This document shows, piece by piece, positions 1 to 5,390 of a DNA stretch of 11,715 nucleotides (position 1 is the stretch's first letter; each line of letters starts with the position of its first letter). Made by a program: the position numbers and the translations under genes. Below the pieces are notes generated by a model that did not search any database, was not told where the DNA came from, and worked only from the letters and a program-made list of their open reading frames with translations. Source of the stretch: Actinomycetes bacterium. Lineage in GTDB: Bacteria > Actinomycetota > Actinomycetes > Mycobacteriales > Micromonosporaceae. The stretch is from NCBI GenBank assembly GCA_023437285.1, contig JAEZGP010000680.1:1-11715 (forward strand), written 5' to 3'.

Positions 1-553
1 GCCGCGCCCCGGCACCGCCACATGCTCACAAATGGTTGCCGCGCAGCCACCCCTGCCGCCGCATGTACACAAACGGCGACCCGCCCGCACTCCGACACCG
101 CCAAATGCTCACAAATGGTCGCCGCGCAGCCACCCCTGCGGCCGCATGTACACACGGCGACCCGCCCGCACTCCGAGACCACCAAATGCTCACAAATGGT
201 CGCCGCGCAGCCACCTCGGCCGCCACATGTGCACAAATGGCGACCCGGCCGCACCCCGACACCGCCATATGCGCACAGATGGTCGGCACACGGGTTCCCG
301 CACCGCCATATGCGCACAAATGGCGACCCAGCCTCACCCCGACACCGCCATATGCGCACAAATGGCGACCCAGCCGCACCCCGACGCCGCCACATGTGCA
401 CAAATGGCGACCCGGCCGCGCCCCGACGCCGCCGCATGCGCACAAATGGTCGCCGCACGGGTTCCCGCGCCGCCATATGTGCACAGAGGGTGGAGCACCC
501 GCCCGCGTAGGCCGCCATATGTGCACATATGGCGAGCGACAGCCTAGTCCCAA
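1..553. repeat. Tandem array of 41/42-bp units with a dyad-like core
   Basis: Thirteen consecutive units begin at 15, 56, 98, 139, 179, 220, 262, 303, 345, 387, 429, 470 and 512. Positions 1-14 match the tail of a further unit, so the array continues past the left edge. Each unit starts with a core close to CCRYATGYGCACAAATGG, followed by a GC-rich tail of about 23 bp. Two tail types are visible. Type A (about GTCGCCGCGCAGCCACC, units 1, 3, 5; variant with CACGGGTTCCCGC in units 7 and 11) makes 41-bp units. Type B (about CGACCCGCCCGCACCCCGAC, units 2, 4, 6, 8, 9, 10) makes 42-bp units, except unit 4, which has lost two bases from its core. Unit lengths not divisible by three break any reading frame, so the open frames across it are not believable genes. 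The array lies downstream of the minus-strand Uma2 gene. I do not recognise the family and its function is unknown. Confidence 0.93.
513..534. promoter_or_regulatory. Perfect 22-bp palindrome in the last repeat unit
   Basis: The core of the terminal repeat unit contains CCATATGTGCACATATGG (515-532), which equals its own reverse complement. The symmetry extends two more bases each side, to 513-534. The other units carry imperfect versions of this dyad, mostly because the right arm reads CACAAATGG. A protein dimer binding site or a cruciform/hairpin-forming end are both possible; this is inference from symmetry alone. The site is about 36 bp beyond the stop codon of the Uma2 gene. Confidence 0.7.
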
Positions 554-569
554 GGCGCGGGCCGGCGAG

Positions 570-1145
570 CTACAAGGCCCCGGGCGGGGTCGGGCAGTGG
601 TCCAGGCGCGGCGCGGGGCGGATGACCAGCTCGGCGAGGGCCACGACGTCGACCAGGTCGTACGTGTCGCCGTTGATGCGGTGGATCAGGACGGTGGGCT
701 CGCCGTCGCGCTCTACGCGCCAGAACCAGGGGACGCCGGCCTCGGCGTACTCGCGCGGTTTGATGATCCGGTCGAGGTCCTCGGAGCCGGACGAGACGAC
801 CTCGACGACGAGCAGGACGTCCTCGGGGTCGAGCCAGACGGCGCGGGGGGCGCCTTCGCGCGGGGGGACGCGCACCATCACGTCGGGGCTGCGTCCAATG
901 CCGCCATCGTCGCGGCTTGTCCGGATGCCGGAGTTGGCCAGCACCTCGCGCGCGGTGAAGCGACCTGTCATGAGCCACACGATCAGCTCCGTGACGATCG
1001 CGTTGTGGTCGTCGTCTGCCGGGGGCATGATCGTTAACGTTCCCCTGCTGAGCTCATATCTGTGCTCCGGATCGGCCGCCGACAGCTCAGCGACGTACTC
1101 CAGCGTGAAGGGTTGCGTCAGCACGTCGCTCAGCGTCGGTAGCAT
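570..1145 (-). CDS. Uma2 family (DUF820) endonuclease-like protein
   Basis: This 191-residue protein has the layout of the Uma2/DUF820 family, which adopts the PD-(D/E)XK nuclease fold. An N-terminal RYELSRGTL segment (29-37) precedes MPPADDDHN. SPDVMV gives the likely catalytic Asp88, LLVVEVVSS gives Glu115, and Lys129 leads into the family-typical REYAEAGVPWFWRVE segment. Length is normal for the family (about 180-200) and the key residues are intact, so it is probably a functional fold. The substrate is unknown; nuclease activity is inferred from fold membership and most members are uncharacterised. The start is supported by GAGGAGGAG (1151-1159 on the complement), 5 bp before the ATG. It lies 50 bp downstream of asnB on the same strand with no convincing terminator between, so co-transcription is likely. 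The repeat array starts 16 bp after its stop. Families like this occur in many copies in actinomycetes and cyanobacteria, so the asnB link may be accidental. Confidence 0.85.
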   Translation of the reverse strand: MLPTLSDVLTQPFTLEYVAELSAADPEHRYELSRGTLTIMPPADDDHNAIVTELIVWLMTGRFTAREVLANSGIRTSRDDGGIGRSPDVMVRVPPREGAPRAVWLDPEDVLLVVEVVSSGSEDLDRIIKPREYAEAGVPWFWRVERDGEPTVLIHRINGDTYDLVDVVALAELVIRPAPRLDHCPTPPGAL

Positions 1146-1195
1146 GGCCGCTCCTCCTCAGGGCACTCCCCCGATGATAATGCCCAATCCCGCGA

Positions 1196-3142
1196 CTACG
1201 AGACCATCGACCCGACGACAGGCTTGGTCAACAGGGCCGACTGCGCACGCTGCACTCCGGGGTCCAGCGTGCGGGCCACGAAGATCGCGTGCCAGATGCA
1301 GAAGATCAGTACGGTCCAGACCTTGCGGCTGTGGTCGGCCTCCTCGCGCTTGTGCGCGTCGAGCAACTGGCGGGCGTAGTTCAGGTCGAGCAGCTCGCCG
1401 GCGCCCGAGGTGGCCATGATGTGGTGTGCCCAGTCGTACATCTCGCCGCGCAGCCACACGCGCGTGGGCGTGGGGAAGCCGAGCTTCTTTCGGTTGACGA
1501 TGTCGGGCGGGACGACGCCCTCCAGCGCGCGGCGCATGGCGAACTTCGTCTCGTTCGAGCGCGGGGGCAGTTTCAGCTCGACCGGGATGGTGGCGGCGAC
1601 GTCGAAGACCTCGCGGTCGAGGAACGGTACGCGCAGTTCCAGCGAGTGCGCCATCGACATGCGGTCGGCCTTAACGAGGATGTCGCCGCGCAGCCACGTG
1701 TAGAGGTCGACGTACTGCATGGTGGTGACGTCGTCGAGGCCGGCGGCCTCGGCGTAGATCGGGTACGTGACGTCGGTGTAGCGCACCGACGGGTCGTAGC
1801 GGCGCAGCAGGTGCCGCTTCTCCTCCTCGGTGAACATCCGCGCGTTGCCGTAGTAGCGGTCCTCCAGCCGGGTGGTGCCGCGCTCGAGGAAGCTGCGGCC
1901 CTTGACGCCCTCGGGGATGACCCGGGCGATGCTGCGCAGGCCCTTCTGCGCCACGTCGGGCAGGCCGGTCACGGCCGACAGGGACAGCGGCTCGCGGTAG
2001 ATCGTGTACCCGCCGAAGAACTCGTCGGCGCCCTCCCCGGAGAGCACGACGGTCACGTGCTCGGCGGCCTTCTTGGCGACGTAGTAGAGGGGGACGAGCG
2101 CCGGGTCGGCCACCGGATCGTCCAGGTGCCAGACGATCTTCGGCAGCGCGTCCATCATCTCCTGCGGCCCGATCTTGGTGGGGATCGTGGTGACGCCGAG
2201 GTGACGCGCGGACTCCTGGGCCACGTCGATCTCGGAGTAGCCCGGCACGTCGTAGCCGACCGTGAACGTGAGGATGTTGGGGTTGAACTCGCGGGCCAGC
2301 GCCACCACGGCGGTGGAGTCGATGCCGCTGGACAGGAACGCGCCGACCGGCACGTCGGCGCGCATGTGCATGCGCACCGACTCGCGCAGCGTGTCGCGGA
2401 TGCGCCGGTAGAGCACCTCGGGCTGCGGGACCGGCCGCGGCGAGAAGACCGGGCGGTAGTAGCGGCCCGTGGTGAACTCCCCGGCACCCGGACGGAAGGC
2501 CAGCCACTCCCCCGAGCCCAGCCGCTGCACGCCCTGGTGCAGGGTGCCGGGCTCCGGCACGTACTGCAGGGTCAGGTAGTGGGAGAGGTTCGCGTGGTCG
2601 AGGCCCGCGTCGCCGGCCCGGGCCGCCGGCGCGAACGGCAGGAGCGCCTTCTTCTCGGACGAGAAGTAGACCCCGTCATTGGTACGCACGTAGTGCAGCG
2701 GCTTGATGCCGAACGGGTCGCGGGCGGCGAACGCGACGCGCTCCTTGGCGTCCCAGATGACGAACGCGAACATGCCACGCAACCGGTCGAGGATCGCCGG
2801 GCCCATGTAGTGGTAGCCCGCCACGATCACCTCGCCGTCGCCCTCGGTGTCGAACCGGGCGCCGTACTCCTGCACGAGCTGGCGGCGCAGCTCGATGTAG
2901 TTGTAGATCTCGCCGTTGAAGATGAGCAGGTACCGTCCGTCGGCGTAGGGCAGCGGCTCGTGGCTGGACGCCACGTCGATGATGGAGAGCCGCTTGTGCG
3001 CGAAGACGACGTCCGAACCGACCACCTCGACGCCCGTCTCGTCCGGGCCGCGGTGGTGCATCGTCTCCAGCGCCTGGGCGATCACGTCCCGCTGGCTGGC
3101 CGCGCCCATGTTACTGCTGACGAAGGTAATCAGTCCGCACAT
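1196..3142 (-). CDS. asnB: Asparagine synthetase, glutamine-hydrolysing
   Basis: Class II amidotransferase that makes asparagine from aspartate, ATP and glutamine in the cytoplasm. I set the start at the ATG at 3140-3142, giving 648 residues, because processed members need Cys2 as the N-terminal nucleophile and the protein then begins MCGLITF. AAGGA lies 8 bp upstream, which is ideal spacing. An ATG three codons earlier overlaps that ribosome binding site and would bury the cysteine. The N-terminal glutaminase domain (about 2-200) has RLSIID (51-56) and FNGEIYN (75-81). The synthetase domain has the PP-loop SSGIDST (271-277) and LSGEGADEFFGGY (367-379). The length fits actinobacterial AsnB enzymes (about 640-650). 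It is divergent from the M24 peptidase, with 53 bp between start codons, and is followed by the Uma2 gene. A specialised amidotransferase role (for example cell-wall modification, as in LtsA-type homologues) cannot be excluded from sequence. Confidence 0.95.
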   Translation of the reverse strand: MCGLITFVSSNMGAASQRDVIAQALETMHHRGPDETGVEVVGSDVVFAHKRLSIIDVASSHEPLPYADGRYLLIFNGEIYNYIELRRQLVQEYGARFDTEGDGEVIVAGYHYMGPAILDRLRGMFAFVIWDAKERVAFAARDPFGIKPLHYVRTNDGVYFSSEKKALLPFAPAARAGDAGLDHANLSHYLTLQYVPEPGTLHQGVQRLGSGEWLAFRPGAGEFTTGRYYRPVFSPRPVPQPEVLYRRIRDTLRESVRMHMRADVPVGAFLSSGIDSTAVVALAREFNPNILTFTVGYDVPGYSEIDVAQESARHLGVTTIPTKIGPQEMMDALPKIVWHLDDPVADPALVPLYYVAKKAAEHVTVVLSGEGADEFFGGYTIYREPLSLSAVTGLPDVAQKGLRSIARVIPEGVKGRSFLERGTTRLEDRYYGNARMFTEEEKRHLLRRYDPSVRYTDVTYPIYAEAAGLDDVTTMQYVDLYTWLRGDILVKADRMSMAHSLELRVPFLDREVFDVAATIPVELKLPPRSNETKFAMRRALEGVVPPDIVNRKKLGFPTPTRVWLRGEMYDWAHHIMATSGAGELLDLNYARQLLDAHKREEADHSRKVWTVLIFCIWHAIFVARTLDPGVQRAQSALLTKPVVGSMVS

Positions 3143-3147
3143 GGCGA

Positions 3148-3155
3148 GCATCCTT
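3148..3155 (-). promoter_or_regulatory. Ribosome binding site deciding the asnB start
   Basis: On the minus strand the sequence reads GAAAGGATGCTCGCCATG. The AAGGA is 8 bases from the second ATG (3140-3142), whereas the first ATG (3149-3151) overlaps it. Together with the need for a Cys2 nucleophile, this fixes the start at 3142. Confidence 0.75.
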
Positions 3156-3166
3156 TCACGGGGTAG

Positions 3167-3183
3167 CCTCGATGGCGTCGAGG
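3167..3183 (+). promoter_or_regulatory. Inverted repeat in the divergent asnB/peptidase intergenic region
   Basis: CCTCGA (3167-3172) and TCGAGG (3178-3183) form a 6-bp inverted repeat around a 5-bp loop, in the middle of the 53-bp gap between the two divergent start codons. Its right arm overlaps the start of the peptidase ribosome binding site (GAGGAGGAG, 3180-3188). It could be an operator, or an mRNA hairpin that partly hides the binding site. The pattern is short, so chance is possible. Confidence 0.35.
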
Positions 3184-3188
3184 AGGAG
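3180..3188 (+). promoter_or_regulatory. Ribosome binding site deciding the M24 peptidase start
   Basis: GAGGAGGAG sits 7 bp before the ATG at 3196. An in-frame ATG at 3172 would place this motif inside the coding region and has no comparable site upstream, so the later start is preferred. Confidence 0.75.
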
Positions 3189-3195
3189 AGTACGG

Positions 3196-4686
3196 ATGAG
3201 CGACAACAAGAACCGTGAGACGCAGGTCACCACGGACAGCGAACGGGGCGTCCGCTCGTACGACGTCGACCTGCCGCAGAAGTACCTGGACTTCATGCGC
3301 TCCGGCTGGGCCGACTCCCCTCTCGACGTGGTCCCGCTGCCGCAGGTGCCCAACCACGCCAAGCGCCGCGCGGCCCTGTCCGCCGCCTTCCCGGGCGAGA
3401 TCCTGGTCATCCCGACCGGCCGGGAGCACACCCGGGCCAACGACACGACGTACCCGTTCCGGCCGGGCACCGACTTCGTCTACCTGACCGGCGAGCACGA
3501 CCCCGACGCCGTGCTAATCATGCGGCCGAACGGCGCGGGTCACGACGCCGTTCTCTACGTGCGGCCCCGCTCGCCGCGCGACACCGACGAGTTCTTCCGC
3601 AACGCCGCCTACGGCGAGCTGTGGATCGGCCGGCGGCACACGCTCGCCGAGAAGACGGCCGAGCTGGGCATCGAGACCGCCGACTTCGCCGGCCTCGGCG
3701 CGGCGCTGGCCGACTGCCCGCCCGGGCGGACCCGGGTGCTGCGCGGCATCGACCCGACGGTCGACGCGGCCATCGCGCCGTACGACCGGGACAAGGCGGG
3801 CAGCCGCGACGCCGAGCTGGCCACCGCCCTGTCCGAGCTGCGCCTGGTCAAGGACGAGTGGGAGATCGCCCAGCTGCAGGACGCCATCGACGCGACCGTG
3901 CGCGGCTTCGAGGACGTCGCCCGCATCCTGCCGGCCGACCGCTCGATCGCCGAGCGGCTCATCGAGGGCGTCTTCTTCACCCGGGCCCGCCACGACGGCA
4001 ACGACCTCGGCTACTCCTCGATCGTCGGCGGCGGCGCACACGCGACGATCCTGCACTGGATCCGCAACACCGGCGCCACCACGCCGGGCAAGCTCCTGCT
4101 CATGGACATGGGCGTGGAGAACCGCAACCTCTACACCGCCGACGTGACCCGCACCGTGCCGGTCAGCGGCCGGTTCAGCGCCGTGCAGCGCGACGTCTAC
4201 GACATCGTGTACCGCTCGCAGCAGGCCGGCATCCAGACGGTCGGCCCCGGCGTGCGGTACGAGACCGTGGCCGACGCGTGCAACAAGGTGTTGGCCGAGG
4301 GCCTGTCGGACCTGGGCCTGCTGCCCTGCTCGGTGGACGAGGCCCTGGCCCGCGACAGCCTCGTCTACAAGCGCTGGACCCTGCACGGCTTCGGCCACAT
4401 GCTGGGCCTCGACGTGCACGACTGCGCCAACGCCCGCAAGGAGAACTACCGCGACGGCAGCCTCGCAGAGGGGTACGTGCTGACGGTGGAGCCGGGCCTG
4501 TACTTCCAGGAGGACGACGAGCTGGTCCCGGCCGAGCTGCGCGGCATCGGGGTACGCATCGAGGACGACATCCTGGTGACCGCCACGGGCTCGCGCAACC
4601 TGTCGGACGGGCTGCCGCGGACGGCCGACGACGTGGAGTCGTGGCTGGCCGCCCAGCGCGAGGCGGGCCCCCGGCTGCCGGGCTGA
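3196..4686 (+). CDS. pepP: Aminopeptidase P-type M24 metallopeptidase
   Basis: Predicted Xaa-Pro aminopeptidase, which removes the N-terminal residue from peptides with proline in second position; probably cytoplasmic, as no signal peptide is seen. The 496-residue protein has an N-terminal creatinase/AMP_N-like domain (about 45-190, with the YPFRPGTDFVYLTG segment at 86-99) and a C-terminal pita-bread M24 domain (about 225-465). All five expected metal ligands are visible: Asp304 (LLMDMG), Asp316 (YTADVTR), His401 (HGFGHMLGLDVHD), Glu432 (TVEPGLYF) and Glu456 (GVRIEDD). The HGFGH...LDVHD motif is typical of aminopeptidase P rather than methionine aminopeptidase. It is somewhat longer than E. 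coli PepP (about 440) because of a polar N-terminal extension of roughly 45 residues. It is divergent from asnB and is followed, after 108 bp, by lemA. Prolidase-like specificity is the main alternative. Confidence 0.92.
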   Translation: MSDNKNRETQVTTDSERGVRSYDVDLPQKYLDFMRSGWADSPLDVVPLPQVPNHAKRRAALSAAFPGEILVIPTGREHTRANDTTYPFRPGTDFVYLTGEHDPDAVLIMRPNGAGHDAVLYVRPRSPRDTDEFFRNAAYGELWIGRRHTLAEKTAELGIETADFAGLGAALADCPPGRTRVLRGIDPTVDAAIAPYDRDKAGSRDAELATALSELRLVKDEWEIAQLQDAIDATVRGFEDVARILPADRSIAERLIEGVFFTRARHDGNDLGYSSIVGGGAHATILHWIRNTGATTPGKLLLMDMGVENRNLYTADVTRTVPVSGRFSAVQRDVYDIVYRSQQAGIQTVGPGVRYETVADACNKVLAEGLSDLGLLPCSVDEALARDSLVYKRWTLHGFGHMLGLDVHDCANARKENYRDGSLAEGYVLTVEPGLYFQEDDELVPAELRGIGVRIEDDILVTATGSRNLSDGLPRTADDVESWLAAQREAGPRLPG

Positions 4687-4692
4687 CGTGGT

Positions 4693-4734
4693 CAAATCGA
4701 CGACATTTGCGAGCGCGGACCGGGCGAATCCGGT
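4693..4734 (+). terminator. Two small hairpins after the M24 peptidase gene
   Basis: The 108-bp gap before lemA contains CAAAT (4693-4697) paired with ATTTG (4705-4709), and ACCGG (4719-4723) paired with CCGGT (4730-4734). Both stems are only 5 bp and neither is followed by a T tract. They may be a weak terminator or binding sites; the sequence does not decide. The rest of the gap holds the lemA ribosome binding site and perhaps a promoter that I cannot define. Confidence 0.25.
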
Positions 4735-4794
4735 GACCCTCGACGCGAGCGGCACAATGATCGCCGTGATATCTGACTCGGGAAGGGCCGTCTC

Positions 4795-5373
4795 ATGTCC
4801 GGTTCCGTGATTGCCGCCATCATCGGTGGTCTCGTCTGCCTCGTCGTCGTCATCCTGGTGATCTGGGCGCTGGCGGCATACAACAAGCTGGTCCGCCAAC
4901 GCAACCAGGTGGAGGCCTCCTGGGCCCAGATCGACGTGCAGCTCAAGCGCCGCGTCGACCTGATCCCCAACCTGGTCGAGACCGTGAAGGGCTACGCCGC
5001 CTACGAGCGCGGCACGCTGGAGGCCGTCATCCAGGCGCGCAACTCGGCGATCGCCGTGTCCGGGCAGGGTCCGGCCGGTCGGGCCGAGGCGGAGAACATG
5101 CTCACCCAGACCCTGGGCCGGCTGTTCGCGCTCGCCGAGGCGTACCCGAATTTGAAGGCCAACGAGAACTTCGCGGCCCTGCAGAGCGAGCTGACCGGCA
5201 CGGAAGACAAGATCTCGTACGCGCGCCAGTTCTACAACAGCGCCGTGCAGACGTTCAACACGACGATCCAGTCGATCCCCACGAACATCATCGCGGGCTT
5301 CGGCGGGTTCAAGGAGAAGGAGTACTTCGAGGCCACGGAGGGTGAGCGCGGCCCCGTCCAGGTCCGCTTCTGA
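4795..5373 (+). CDS. lemA: LemA family membrane-anchored protein
   Basis: A 192-residue protein with one N-terminal membrane segment (about 5-28, rich in Val/Ile/Leu) followed by the LemA alpha-helical domain. The family hallmarks are clear: WAQIDVQLKRRVDLIPNLV (43-61), the EAYPNLKANENFAALQ stretch (115-130), and the LTGTEDKISYARQFYN and SIPTNIIA stretches (133-167). Length and architecture are normal. Known LemA proteins have an N-terminal transmembrane helix and a helical bundle of unknown biochemical role; I infer an envelope-related role, with the helical part on either side of the membrane. The start is supported by GGAAGG (4781-4786), 8 bp before the ATG. The next gene begins 17 bp after its stop, and LemA genes are often paired with DUF2207-type membrane proteins, as here. 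The two proteins probably work together. Confidence 0.93.
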   Translation: MSGSVIAAIIGGLVCLVVVILVIWALAAYNKLVRQRNQVEASWAQIDVQLKRRVDLIPNLVETVKGYAAYERGTLEAVIQARNSAIAVSGQGPAGRAEAENMLTQTLGRLFALAEAYPNLKANENFAALQSELTGTEDKISYARQFYNSAVQTFNTTIQSIPTNIIAGFGGFKEKEYFEATEGERGPVQVRF

Positions 5374-5390
5374 GCACCGCCGCCGCCCCG

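Noticed and set aside
1..553. CRISPR array.
   Set aside because: The tails between cores are themselves repeated rather than unique spacers, cores are degenerate, and no cas genes are nearby.
22..1037. Several long open frames on both strands across the tandem array, encoding proteins rich in repeated HMCTNGD-like segments.
   Set aside because: They result from the low stop-codon density of a GC-rich repeat. Unit lengths of 40-42 bp shift frame from unit to unit, starts lack ribosome binding sites, and some frames run into the antisense of the Uma2 gene.
1440..1700. TCGCCGCGCAGCCAC shared between type-A array tails and two places inside asnB (about 1443 and 1683).
   Set aside because: In asnB both copies encode the conserved WLRGE/WLRGD segments on the minus strand. 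A chance match in very GC-rich DNA is more likely than a link to the array.
1289..3166. Long plus-strand open frame opposite asnB.
   Set aside because: It is antisense to a clear asnB with intact catalytic motifs. Long antisense frames are expected at this codon bias.
4730..4760. Possible lemA promoter from GTGACC (4733-4738) and CACAAT (4753-4758).
   Set aside because: The spacer is only 14 bp, too short for a standard housekeeping promoter, so I do not list it.
3514..4899. Long minus-strand open frame opposite the M24 peptidase.
   Set aside because: Low-complexity Val/Gly/Asp/Ala/Arg composition and no recognisable domain; a shadow of the plus-strand gene.
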